DNA of 34,180 nt. Source: an uncultured Oscillibacter sp. (GTDB lineage Bacteria; Bacillota; Clostridia; Oscillospirales; Oscillospiraceae). The notes below the pieces were generated by a model. The model had not been told where the DNA came from. It worked only from the letters and a program-made list of their open reading frames with translations, and made no database searches. The stretch covers positions 1-34,180 of the forward strand of contig URTS01000006.1 of NCBI GenBank assembly GCA_900550685.1. Direction: 5' to 3'. Of this stretch, positions 1 through 7,621 are shown one piece after another (positions within the stretch are counted from its first letter, which is position 1; each line of letters starts with the position of its first letter). The translations under genes and the position numbers were made by a program.

Positions 1-1
1 G

Positions 2-517
2 GAGGCCTGTGACGAGGCTTCCGCCCACGGCTGCGTGGTCATCGCCAACTACAACTGCCCCGGCCAGCTGGTCCTCGGCGGCGAGAAGGCCGCCGTGGAG
101 ACCGCGGCGGCTCTGGCAAAGGAAAAGGGCGCCCGCCGCTGTCTGCCGCTGAAGGTCAGCGGCCCCTTCCACACCCCCCTCATGGCCCCCGCCGGAGACG
201 CGCTGGCGGAGCGGTTCCGCACCACCGCCTTCCATGAGCCCCGCATCCCCGTCATTTTCAACTGCCTGGGCGTGGAAAAGCCGGAGGGCATCACCATCCC
301 GGAGCTGCTGGTGCGGCAGGTGCAGAGCAGCGTTTACATGGAGGATTCCATCCGCCGCATGGCCGCCATGGGGCTGGACGCCCTGGTGGAGATCGGCCCC
401 GGCAGGGCCCTCAGCGGTTTTGTGAAGAAAACGGTGCCGGAACTGCCGGTATACGCCGTGGAAACTGGGGCGGACCTGGAAAAGCTGACGGAACTGCTGA
501 AAGGAGAAACAGCATGA
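2..517 (+). CDS. fabD: Malonyl-CoA:ACP transacylase, 3' part (5' end outside window)
   Basis: FabD moves malonyl groups from CoA to acyl carrier protein, feeding type II fatty acid elongation in the cytosol. Only the C-terminal part is present; the frame is open from base 2, so the start and the catalytic GHSLG serine lie upstream of the window. Visible family marks are the NYNCPGQLVLGG segment near the left edge and GPFHTPLM, which carries the active-site histidine, followed by the usual C-terminal stretch ending IGPGRALSGFVKK. The stop overlaps the fabG start by 4 bases (ATGA), which indicates translational coupling within a fab operon. The assignment is firm because fabG, fabF and fabZ follow directly. 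Confidence 0.95.
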   Translation, partial: EACDEASAHGCVVIANYNCPGQLVLGGEKAAVETAAALAKEKGARRCLPLKVSGPFHTPLMAPAGDALAERFRTTAFHEPRIPVIFNCLGVEKPEGITIPELLVRQVQSSVYMEDSIRRMAAMGLDALVEIGPGRALSGFVKKTVPELPVYAVETGADLEKLTELLKGETA

Positions 518-1257
518 ATTTTTCTGAGAAAACAGCGGTGGTCACCGGCGGCAGCCGGGGCCTGGGCCGGGCCGTCTGCCTGGAGCTGGCCCGGGGCGGG
601 GCCAACGTGGTGTTCTGCTACGCGGGCAACGAAGCGGCGGCTCAAGAGACCGTCTCCGCCTGCGGGGCCCTGGGGGCCAAAGCCATGGCCCTCCGGTGTG
701 ACGTGTCCTGCGAAGCCGATGTCAAGGCTCTGATGGACGCCGCCCTCAAAACCTTTGGCCGCATCGACATTCTGGTGAACAACGCCGGGATCACCCGGGA
801 CAATCTTCTGATGCTGATGAAGCCGGAGGACTTCGACGCCGTCATCAGCGCCAACCTGAAGGGCACCTTTCTCTGCATGAAGGCGGCGGCCCGGCAGATG
901 GTGAAGCAGCGGTACGGCCGCATCGTGAACCTTTCCAGCGTGGTGGGTCTCCGGGGCAACGCCGGACAGGTGAACTACGCCGCCAGCAAGGCCGGAGTCA
1001 TCGGCATGACCAAATCCCTGGCCAAGGAGCTGGCGGGCCGGAACATCACCGTCAACGCCGTGGCCCCCGGCTTCATCGACACGGATATGACCGCCGCGCT
1101 GACGGAGACCGCGAAAAACGCCGCCCTCGGCTCCATTCCCATGGGCCGCATGGGGGCGCCGGAGGACGTGGCCCGGGCCGTGGCCTTTCTGGCCGGCGAC
1201 GGCGCCGCCTACATCACAGGGCAGGTTTTGGCCGTCGACGGCGGCATGAGCATGTAA
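514..1257 (+). CDS. fabG: 3-oxoacyl-ACP reductase FabG
   Basis: FabG is the NADPH-dependent ketoreductase of the fatty acid elongation cycle. The 247-residue protein is a full-length short-chain dehydrogenase. It has the Rossmann motif TGGSRGLG at residues 11-18, NNAG at 89-92, Asn114, and the catalytic set Ser142, Tyr155 and Lys159 in YAASK. The C-terminal AYITGQVLAVDGGMSM is typical of FabG rather than of other SDR enzymes. The start overlaps the fabD stop, and AAAGGAG lies upstream. It is cotranscribed with fabF, which begins 12 bases after the stop. I see nothing unusual in the sequence. Confidence 0.97.
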   Translation: MNFSEKTAVVTGGSRGLGRAVCLELARGGANVVFCYAGNEAAAQETVSACGALGAKAMALRCDVSCEADVKALMDAALKTFGRIDILVNNAGITRDNLLMLMKPEDFDAVISANLKGTFLCMKAAARQMVKQRYGRIVNLSSVVGLRGNAGQVNYAASKAGVIGMTKSLAKELAGRNITVNAVAPGFIDTDMTAALTETAKNAALGSIPMGRMGAPEDVARAVAFLAGDGAAYITGQVLAVDGGMSM

Positions 1258-1269
1258 AGGAGGTTTCTT

Positions 1270-2511
1270 ATGGAACGACGCAGAGTTGTCATCACCGGCC
1301 TGGGGGCCGTGACCCCCATCGGCCTGACGGCGGGCGAAAGCTGGACCGCCGTGAAAAGTGGCGTGTGCGGCATCGGCCCCATCACCCATTATGACCCCGC
1401 CGCCCAGAAGGTAAAGCTGGCGGCAGAGGTAAAGGGCTTTGACCCGGAGGCCCTGCTGGGCCGCCAGGAGGCCAAGCGCATGGGCCGGTTCACACAATTC
1501 GCCGTGGCGGCGGCACGGGAAGCCCTGGCAGACGCCGGTCTTTCCGCCGCACAGGTAGACCCGGACCGCTGGGGCGTCATCATTTCCAGCGGCATCGGCG
1601 GTCAGGCCATCACGGAAGCGGAGCACAGCCGGGGCCTGGAAAAGGGCTTTGACCGTGTGTCCCCCTTCTATGTCCCCACCGCCATCTGCAACATGGCGGC
1701 GGGCCAGGTGGCTATTGACGCCGGGTTCCGGGGCATGTGCTCCTGCCCCGTCACCGCCTGCGCCGGGGGCACCAACGCCGTGGGCGACGCCTTCCACTAC
1801 ATCCGGGACGGCTATGCTGACGGCATGCTCTGCGGCGGCACGGAGGCCGCCATCACCCCCCTGGCCATGGGCGGCTTCACCTCCATGAAGGCCCTGACCC
1901 AGACGGAGGACCCCAACCGGGCCTCCATCCCCTTTGATGCGGAGCGCAGCGGCTTCGTCATGGGCGAGGGGGCAGGCGTTCTCCTGCTGGAAGAACTGTC
2001 CCATGCCCAGGCCCGGGGCGCGAATATCTACGCGGAGATCATTGGCTACGGTGCCACCTGTGACGCCCACCACATCACCGCCCCCCTGCCGGACGGCAGC
2101 GGCGGCGCCAAGGCCATGGCCCTGGCTCTGGCGGACGGCGATACCGCCCCGGAGCAGGTGGGCTACATCAACGCCCACGGCACTTCCACCCACCTCAACG
2201 ACGCCGGGGAGACTGCCGCCGTGAAAACGGTGTTCGGTGCCCACGCCTATCAGCTGGCCGTCAGCTCCACCAAATCCATGACGGGCCACATGCTGGGGGC
2301 CGCCGGAGCCGTGGAGGCCATCTTCACCGCCCTGGCACTGCGGGACGGCTTCCTGCCCGCCACCATCCACTATCAGATGCCGGACCCGGCCTGCGACCTG
2401 GACGTGGTCCCCAACCAGGGCCGCCGGGCGGAGATCCACTTCGCTATGAGCAATTCCCTGGGCTTCGGGGGCCACAACGGCAGCCTGCTGCTGAGAAAAT
2501 GGGAGGACTGA
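1270..2511 (+). CDS. fabF: 3-oxoacyl-ACP synthase II (KAS II)
   Basis: FabF condenses malonyl-ACP with an acyl-ACP primer in fatty acid elongation. At 413 residues it is the usual KAS II length. The catalytic triad is complete: Cys164 in VTACAGGTNA, His303 in NAHGTSTHLND and His340 in GHMLGAAGAVEA, with Lys335 in SSTKSMTGH. The C-terminal NSLGFGGHNGSLLLRK loop is also conserved. A Shine-Dalgarno AAAGGAGG precedes the start. Many clostridial fab clusters carry acpP just before fabF and accB between fabF and fabZ; neither is present here, because fabG, fabF and fabZ are packed with 12- and 1-base gaps. Confidence 0.97.
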   Translation: MERRRVVITGLGAVTPIGLTAGESWTAVKSGVCGIGPITHYDPAAQKVKLAAEVKGFDPEALLGRQEAKRMGRFTQFAVAAAREALADAGLSAAQVDPDRWGVIISSGIGGQAITEAEHSRGLEKGFDRVSPFYVPTAICNMAAGQVAIDAGFRGMCSCPVTACAGGTNAVGDAFHYIRDGYADGMLCGGTEAAITPLAMGGFTSMKALTQTEDPNRASIPFDAERSGFVMGEGAGVLLLEELSHAQARGANIYAEIIGYGATCDAHHITAPLPDGSGGAKAMALALADGDTAPEQVGYINAHGTSTHLNDAGETAAVKTVFGAHAYQLAVSSTKSMTGHMLGAAGAVEAIFTALALRDGFLPATIHYQMPDPACDLDVVPNQGRRAEIHFAMSNSLGFGGHNGSLLLRKWED

Positions 2512-2512
2512 C

Positions 2513-2944
2513 ATGGGCTTGCAGTTAAATTCCAATGAGATCGCGGACATCCTCCCCCACCGTTACCCCTTCGCCCTGGTGGACCGCATCACCGACGGGG
2601 AATCGGGGGCCTGGGCCAAGGGCATCAAGTGCGTCAGCGTGGGCGAGCCGTTTTTCTGCGGCCACTTCCCTCAAAAGCACGTCATGCCCGGTGTGCTGAT
2701 TTTAGAGGCGCTGGCCCAGGTGGGGGCCGTGGCGATTTTGTCCCTGCCGGAGAACCGGGGGAAGATCGCCCTGTTCGGCGGGGTGAAAAACGCCCGCTTC
2801 AAGCGGCAGGTCATCCCCGGCGACGTGCTGGAGCTGGAATGCGTCCTCACCAAGCGGCGGGGCCCGGTGGGCATCGGGACCTGCAAGGCCGCCGTGGGCG
2901 GCGAACTTGCCTGCACGGCGGAGCTGATCTTCGCCATTCAGTGA
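2513..2944 (+). CDS. fabZ: 3-hydroxyacyl-ACP dehydratase FabZ
   Basis: FabZ removes water from 3-hydroxyacyl-ACP in the elongation cycle. The 143-residue hotdog-fold protein carries ILPHRYPFALVDRI near the N terminus, and the active-site histidine and glutamate are His51 in GHFPQKHVMPG and Glu65 in LILEALAQVGA. The gene begins one base after the fabF stop, so it is almost certainly translated from the same message. It is the last fab gene in this run; a separate promoter for the next gene starts within 10 bases of its stop codon, and no terminator is evident between them. Confidence 0.96.
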   Translation: MGLQLNSNEIADILPHRYPFALVDRITDGESGAWAKGIKCVSVGEPFFCGHFPQKHVMPGVLILEALAQVGAVAILSLPENRGKIALFGGVKNARFKRQVIPGDVLELECVLTKRRGPVGIGTCKAAVGGELACTAELIFAIQ

Positions 2945-2949
2945 TGCCC

Positions 2950-2978
2950 TTGCCTTTTTCCGCCGGAATTGCTATACT
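2950..2978 (+). promoter_or_regulatory. Sigma-A type promoter of the MarR-family gene
   Basis: TTGCCT at 2950-2955 and TATACT at 2973-2978 are separated by exactly 17 bases. The predicted transcript start near 2985 lies downstream of the upstream in-frame ATG at 2981, which supports translation from 3017. The 11-base palindrome CTGA-ATG-TCAG at 2977-2987 overlaps the -10 box and the probable start point and could be an operator, possibly for autoregulation. That last point is inference. Confidence 0.65.
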
Positions 2979-3016
2979 GAATGTCAGATTTGTGCTCTGC
3001 GGAAAGGGAATGTGCT

Positions 3017-3478
3017 ATGCTGAATCAGGCCTTTAACGAAGTGTATACAAAGTTCAAGCTCCATTTTTACCAGGAGATCTTCCGCCGCTTTCAGGACAGG
3101 GAGGCCAGTCTCACCACCGTGGAGACCTTCTGCATGGAGAGCATCATGGCCCTGGGACGGCCCTCGGTGAACGAGTTCGCCACCTTTATGCGCATCTCCC
3201 CGCCCAACGCCGCCTACAAGGTCAACAGTTTGGTGAAAAAGGGCTATATCCGCAAGGTCCAGTCCCCCTCCGACCGCCGGGAATACCACCTGGAGGTCAC
3301 CCAGAAGTACGTCGACTACTACAACATCTCCTCCACCTACATGGCGGAGGTCATGGACCGGATCGTCCGCCGCTTCCCCGCCGAGGACTGCGCCAAGCTG
3401 GAGGAGATTCTCACCGTGGTCAGCCAGGAGCTGATGCCGGAGATCCCCCTGCCCAGCCAGACGACTGCTGCAGAATAA
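3017..3478 (+). CDS. MarR-family transcriptional regulator beside fab genes (FabT-like position)
   Basis: This is a 153-residue winged-helix regulator of the MarR type. The DNA-binding part reads from the helix around PSVNEFATFMRISPPNAAYKV, through VNSLVKKGYIRKV, to the wing motif SPSDRREYHLEVT; SDRRxxxL is the MarR wing signature. I chose the ATG at 3017 because GGAAAGGGA sits 7 bases upstream, whereas the in-frame ATG at 2981 lies upstream of the likely transcript start. FabT, a MarR-family repressor, controls fatty acid genes in streptococci and sits in the fab cluster there. The position here after fabZ suggests a similar role, but the ligand and targets cannot be read from the sequence. 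Confidence 0.85.
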   Translation: MLNQAFNEVYTKFKLHFYQEIFRRFQDREASLTTVETFCMESIMALGRPSVNEFATFMRISPPNAAYKVNSLVKKGYIRKVQSPSDRREYHLEVTQKYVDYYNISSTYMAEVMDRIVRRFPAEDCAKLEEILTVVSQELMPEIPLPSQTTAAE

Positions 3479-3480
3479 GC

Positions 3481-3515
3481 AAGTCCCCCAGGCCGATGGC
3501 CTGGGGGACTTTTTT
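3481..3515 (+). terminator. Rho-independent terminator after the MarR-family gene
   Basis: A perfect 14-bp stem (3481-3494 with 3498-3511) with loop GAT is followed by a run of T through 3515. It starts two bases after the stop codon. Confidence 0.92.
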
Positions 3516-3538
3516 CATAGAACGGCTCCTTACAGATA

Positions 3539-3575
3539 CGAACCCCGGCGCTGTTCAGCGCCGGGGTTCGCTTTT
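3539..3575. terminator. Second hairpin, between convergent genes
   Basis: A perfect 15-bp inverted repeat (3539-3553 with 3556-3570, loop TT) is followed on the + strand by CTTTT. It lies between the + strand MarR gene and the - strand SLH operon. The U tract is short on the + strand and absent on the - strand, so it may act as a backup or two-way terminator. Confidence 0.6.
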
Positions 3576-3595
3576 CGACTTGTCCTGCCGGGAAA

Positions 3596-5653
3596 TCAGC
3601 CCTTGACCTCTACGATGCGGACCACGCCGTCATAAACATAGAGGTTCATGGTGCCGCCGTAATTCTTGGCGGCGTCCAGGTCCTCCATCCACTTGCCGGT
3701 GTCGGCATTGTAGCACTGCACATCGGAGGGGACCTCATAGGTCCGGCCGCCGTAGTTCACCGCCGTCTTGCCGATCCAGGCGCTGGAGGAGACCTTGCTC
3801 AGCTTGCTCATAGTGGCGAAGCTGGTGAACATAAGGGTATTATTGGCCGTGGTCTTGATCTTTACCGCCACAAAGGTGCCGGTACTGACATTGTTACCGC
3901 TGTTGATAGGGCCATAGGTCTTGTTTGCAGTCTCGATAGAGATGGTCTGGGAAGTTGTTTCCTTATAGCTGCCGTTTACGCCTTCCTGCTGTTCCTCGTC
4001 ATTTTCATGGCCGGGATCCCATACCCAAACCTTACTCGTAGAACTGTTCACCACCGCCCGGCCATAGATCTCGTTGTCGGACAGGCTGTTATTGAGCACA
4101 ATGAGGTCGATCTCACCGGCCCAGTTGGTCCGGGCATAGGAGATATTGCCGGAGCGGATGCTGCTCTGGCTCAGCTCCGCCAGGGCCACCTGCCTGCCGC
4201 CGTCAAAGATCAGCACATTGTCCGCCAGCTTCTTGCCGCCCAGGGTCCCGGCCCGGACATCCAGGTCGCCGCTGACCTTGCCGGAAACCGCCCGGAGGCT
4301 CAGCTTGCCCTTATTGCCGCTCTTGGTGCTGGTGACGTTCACCACGCTGTTTTCATAGCCGCTGCCGCTGCCATTGATCTTCACCAGGGCGCTGCCGCAG
4401 ATCAGCTGCATATTGCCGCTGCCGTCCACCACGGCCAGAGCGTTGCTCCGGGCGCCGCTGGCGCTGGAATCCACGGCTCCAGCCACCTGGCCGTCCGCCG
4501 TCAGCAGCAGGGTCATCTGCTGGCCGGGCTTGAAGTGGGTCAGGGACTCCACAGCGGTGGGCAGCACATTCAGCTCCGTGCCGCCCAGCACCGTAACTGT
4601 AGTAGGATTGCTGGGAGAAGGTGTGCAGTCCTCATAATACACAGATACCTTCGTATCGCACACGATCACTGCATTGGTAGCGGAGGCGTAGGTTGCCACA
4701 TCGTACTTTTTCAGTTCCTTTACAGAGGCGGGGCTGCCGTTTTTGTAAATGGTGTAGCTGTTGCTGCCAGCCAGGGAATCCAGACCCAGGGCGGAGCCGT
4801 TGGCGCCGATGATGACCGCCGCATTGGAAATGCCGCTGGTGCCGGTGATCGGCAGGAAGGTCAGAATATCGCCGTCGCCGTTGAGGACCACCTTGCCCTT
4901 GGAGCCGATGAGGCTGGTGGAGGTGACGGGGTGGGCCATAGTGTAGGTCTTGCCCCCAGCAGTCAGGGTACCCTTTCCGGCGTCCAGATTGGTGAGGTAG
5001 GCCTCTTCCTTCTCCGGGGTAAAGCTGAACAGCACCACGGCTCCCTCGCCGGTGCCCCGCTTGGCCTCAAAGAGGTTCAGGAACAGCTTGGCCGCCTGGC
5101 CCCGGGTCAGGGCGCTGTAGGCAGAGGTGATGCCGGTGGACTTCAAAAGGCCGCAGGTCTGGGCCTCGCCCATGTAGCCCTGGGGCCACACGCCGCCCAT
5201 GTTCTCGTCCTTATAGCCCAGGCCCCGCATGAGAATGGTCACCGCCTGTCCGGTGGTCACGGTCTGGTTGGGCTTGAATTTGCCGTCGGCAAATCCGGCG
5301 ATGACGCCCTTCTTGGCCGCCATGTTGATGTAGGAGGCCGCCCAAAGGGAGGGCTTCACGTCCGGGAAGATGGTGACGGTGGAGTACCGCCCCAGCTCGC
5401 TGCTGCCGTCCATGGCATAGACCGCCATTTTGCAGAACTGAGCCCGGGTCAGCACGGCGTTGGGCCGGAAGGTGCCGTCGCCATAGCCGTCCAGCACCCC
5501 CATGAGCCGCAGGGTCTCCACGGCGGTGGCGGTGTAGTTGTCGGTGATGTCGGAAAAGCGGGTGGTGGCCGCGGAGGCCGCCCCGGCGGGGACCACCAGC
5601 AGCGACGCCAGCATACTGACCGCCAGCAGCCAGGTCAAAATTCGTTTTTTCAT
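3596..5653 (-). CDS. Exported SLH-domain protein
   Basis: This 685-residue protein has a signal peptide (MKKR, a hydrophobic stretch, then AGAASA near residue 24-29). Three S-layer homology repeats follow within the first 200 residues: FSDI...GYGDGTFRPN...TRAQF, FPDV...AGFADGKFKPN...TTGQA, and a more diverged third ending ALTRGQAAKLFLNLFE. SLH repeats usually bind pyruvylated cell-wall polymer, so the protein is probably held at the cell surface. The remaining part of about 480 residues is rich in Gly, Ser, Thr, Asn and Val with beta-type alternation; I do not recognise a catalytic domain. It begins 13 bases after the permease stop, with GGAGAGAG as ribosome site, so it appears to be the last gene of the exporter operon. 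Confidence 0.88.
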   Translation of the reverse strand: MKKRILTWLLAVSMLASLLVVPAGAASAATTRFSDITDNYTATAVETLRLMGVLDGYGDGTFRPNAVLTRAQFCKMAVYAMDGSSELGRYSTVTIFPDVKPSLWAASYINMAAKKGVIAGFADGKFKPNQTVTTGQAVTILMRGLGYKDENMGGVWPQGYMGEAQTCGLLKSTGITSAYSALTRGQAAKLFLNLFEAKRGTGEGAVVLFSFTPEKEEAYLTNLDAGKGTLTAGGKTYTMAHPVTSTSLIGSKGKVVLNGDGDILTFLPITGTSGISNAAVIIGANGSALGLDSLAGSNSYTIYKNGSPASVKELKKYDVATYASATNAVIVCDTKVSVYYEDCTPSPSNPTTVTVLGGTELNVLPTAVESLTHFKPGQQMTLLLTADGQVAGAVDSSASGARSNALAVVDGSGNMQLICGSALVKINGSGSGYENSVVNVTSTKSGNKGKLSLRAVSGKVSGDLDVRAGTLGGKKLADNVLIFDGGRQVALAELSQSSIRSGNISYARTNWAGEIDLIVLNNSLSDNEIYGRAVVNSSTSKVWVWDPGHENDEEQQEGVNGSYKETTSQTISIETANKTYGPINSGNNVSTGTFVAVKIKTTANNTLMFTSFATMSKLSKVSSSAWIGKTAVNYGGRTYEVPSDVQCYNADTGKWMEDLDAAKNYGGTMNLYVYDGVVRIVEVKG

Positions 5654-5666
5654 AAGTCTCTCTCCT

Positions 5667-6926
5667 TTAATCCGCCCGCAGGGCTTCCACAGGCTGGAGT
5701 TTCGATGCTTTTGCCGCCGGATAGCTGCCGAACAGCACGCCCAGAGCTACCGACAGGCCAAAGGCCGCCAGCGTCACCCAAGTGGCGGGGAAAATGGTCA
5801 TCTGGAACAAAATCTTGCCCAAAGCCAGACTGCCGATGGTACCGAAGATAATGCCCACAATGCCGCCCATGCCGCAGAGCATACCGGATTCAATGAGGAA
5901 CTGGGCCACGATGCTGCTCCGCTGTGCGCCCAGGCTCCGGCGGATACCGATCTCGCGGGTCCGCTCCGTCACCGTCACCAGCATGATGTTCATGATGCCG
6001 ATGCCGCCCACCAGCAGGGAGATGGCGGCGATGCCGCCCAGCACCAGGGAGATCATGGTCAGCTGCTCGTTCTGATAGTCTGCCCAGCGGTTCTCTTTCT
6101 GGACCTCATAATCACCGATAGACTGGTCCACCACGCCGGAAAGGTAGCCGCCGATCTCGGAGATGGCGGTATTCATGCTGGCGTCATCCTTGGCCTTGAC
6201 CAAAAAATCCGTGGGAGCCGCATCCCCAAGCAGACGGGTGGCAGTATAAGGGAAAATGATGAAGTTGTCCGTCTGATAGGCGGAGGGGGTGTCCGGCTCC
6301 ACCCGGGCGCCGTATACGCCTACTACCTCAAAGCTGTTGCCGTTGACCTGCATGACCTGCCCCACAGGGTTCGCCGTTCCAAAAAACACCTTGGCTGCCT
6401 GGGCGCCCAGGACGCAGATCTGGTTGTACTTCTCGCAGTCCAGCCACGCCAGATCCCGGCCCTTTGCCACCGCCAGATTGTTGCAGGCGCTGTACTGGTC
6501 GGAACCATAGTAAAGCTGTGGAGGACCGCTGGTTACATTGTATTGCTCGTCGTATTTCCACTCCATATTGGCCGTGCTTTTGGTGCCGTAGACCACGGTA
6601 GCGTTTGAACTGCTGTTGGGGGTGATGCCGATGATGGAATCCTTCAACGCGGAGCAGAATTTATAGAGGCCGGTAAAATAGTCCTTGGAGATCTGATTGC
6701 CGTCCTCATCATACATCCAGGAATAAACGCTTACCGTAATGCGGTTGGAACCCATTGCGGCAAACTGCTCCATGGTTTTGGCCTTCATGCCCTCCATGGT
6801 GGAAACGATGGTCATGACGGCGGCGATGCCGATGAAGATGGAAAGGATGGTCAACGCGCTGCGGCCCTTTTTGCCGCAGATGGAACGCCAGGCCATCTTA
6901 AATGCCTGCCCGATATTCAATACCAA
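5667..6926 (-). CDS. MacB/FtsX-type ABC transporter permease
   Basis: This 419-residue membrane protein has the MacB layout: one N-terminal transmembrane helix (ALTILSIFIGIAAVMTIVS) after GKKGRSA, a large extracytoplasmic domain of about 220 residues, and three C-terminal helices in the FtsX domain containing GGIGIMNIMLVTVTERTREIGIRRSLGA. That TERTREIGIRRALGA-type motif is diagnostic for MacB-like permeases. The start overlaps the end of the ATPase gene by 10 bases, so the two are coupled. MacB-type systems are mechanotransmitters that move peptides, lipids or drugs outward rather than import solutes; the substrate here is unknown. Confidence 0.92.
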   Translation of the reverse strand: MVLNIGQAFKMAWRSICGKKGRSALTILSIFIGIAAVMTIVSTMEGMKAKTMEQFAAMGSNRITVSVYSWMYDEDGNQISKDYFTGLYKFCSALKDSIIGITPNSSSNATVVYGTKSTANMEWKYDEQYNVTSGPPQLYYGSDQYSACNNLAVAKGRDLAWLDCEKYNQICVLGAQAAKVFFGTANPVGQVMQVNGNSFEVVGVYGARVEPDTPSAYQTDNFIIFPYTATRLLGDAAPTDFLVKAKDDASMNTAISEIGGYLSGVVDQSIGDYEVQKENRWADYQNEQLTMISLVLGGIAAISLLVGGIGIMNIMLVTVTERTREIGIRRSLGAQRSSIVAQFLIESGMLCGMGGIVGIIFGTIGSLALGKILFQMTIFPATWVTLAAFGLSVALGVLFGSYPAAKASKLQPVEALRAD

Positions 6927-7618
6927 TCCACCTCCTGGGGGTGATCCTCGATGATCTTGCCGTCAGCGATCCGCACGATGCGCCGGGCCGTGGCGGCAAT
7001 GCCGTTATCGTGGGTAATGAGAATGACGGTGCTGCCCTCTTTATTCAGCTGCTGGAGAAAGCCCAGCACCTCGTGGCCCGTCCGGGAATCCAATGCGCCG
7101 GTAGGCTCATCCGCCATGATGATGGGCGGATGGGTGGAAATGGCCCGGGCGATGGCCACACGCTGCTGCTGGCCGCCGGACATCTGGGTAGGCTTATGCT
7201 GCGCCCGGTCGGCGAGACCCACGCGGGTCAGCGCCTGTATCGCCAGCTCCCGCCGGTCAATGGGGTCGATGCCCTGATAGATCAGCGGCAGCTCCACGTT
7301 TTCCAGCACCGTCAGATTCTGGATCAGGTTGTACTGCTGGAAGATAAACCCGATCTGCTTGTTGCGGATGCGAGAGAGTTCCTTGTCGGTCAGCTCCCGG
7401 ACGTCCACGCCGTCCAGGCGGTAGGTGCCCCGGGTAGGGATGTCCAGGCAGCCCAGCACATTCATCATAGTGGACTTGCCGGAGCCGGACTGGCCCACCA
7501 CCGCCACAAATTCACCCTTTTCCACATCCAGCGAAACGCCATCCAGGGCCCGGACCTCGCTCTCAAGGCCCTCGCCGTAGATCTTATAGACGTCTCGCAG
7601 TTCGATCAGCTTCGCCAT
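6917..7618 (-). CDS. ABC transporter ATPase of the MacB/LolD family
   Basis: The 233-residue nucleotide-binding protein powers the neighbouring permease. It has Walker A GQSGSGKST (residues 42-50), the Q-loop around FIFQQYNLIQNLTVLENVELPL, the ABC signature MSGGQQQRVAIARA (146-159), Walker B IIMADEPTGALD with Asp170 and Glu171, and the switch histidine in ITHD (His203). The QQYNLI..LTVLENVELPL wording and ADEPTGALDS are characteristic of the LolD/MacB exporter class. It starts three bases after the adaptor gene stop and overlaps the permease gene by 10 bases. Confidence 0.95.
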   Translation of the reverse strand: MAKLIELRDVYKIYGEGLESEVRALDGVSLDVEKGEFVAVVGQSGSGKSTMMNVLGCLDIPTRGTYRLDGVDVRELTDKELSRIRNKQIGFIFQQYNLIQNLTVLENVELPLIYQGIDPIDRRELAIQALTRVGLADRAQHKPTQMSGGQQQRVAIARAISTHPPIIMADEPTGALDSRTGHEVLGFLQQLNKEGSTVILITHDNGIAATARRIVRIADGKIIEDHPQEVDWY

Positions 7619-7621
7619 GGC

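Noticed and set aside
334..2550. A 738-codon open frame on the - strand across fabD-fabF
   Set aside because: It is antisense to three well-marked fab genes, has low-complexity Gly/His/Ala content and no ribosome site; GC-rich codon use opens such frames.
4007..5851. A 614-codon open frame on the + strand across the SLH gene
   Set aside because: Shadow of the SLH-domain gene; no motif and no start signal.
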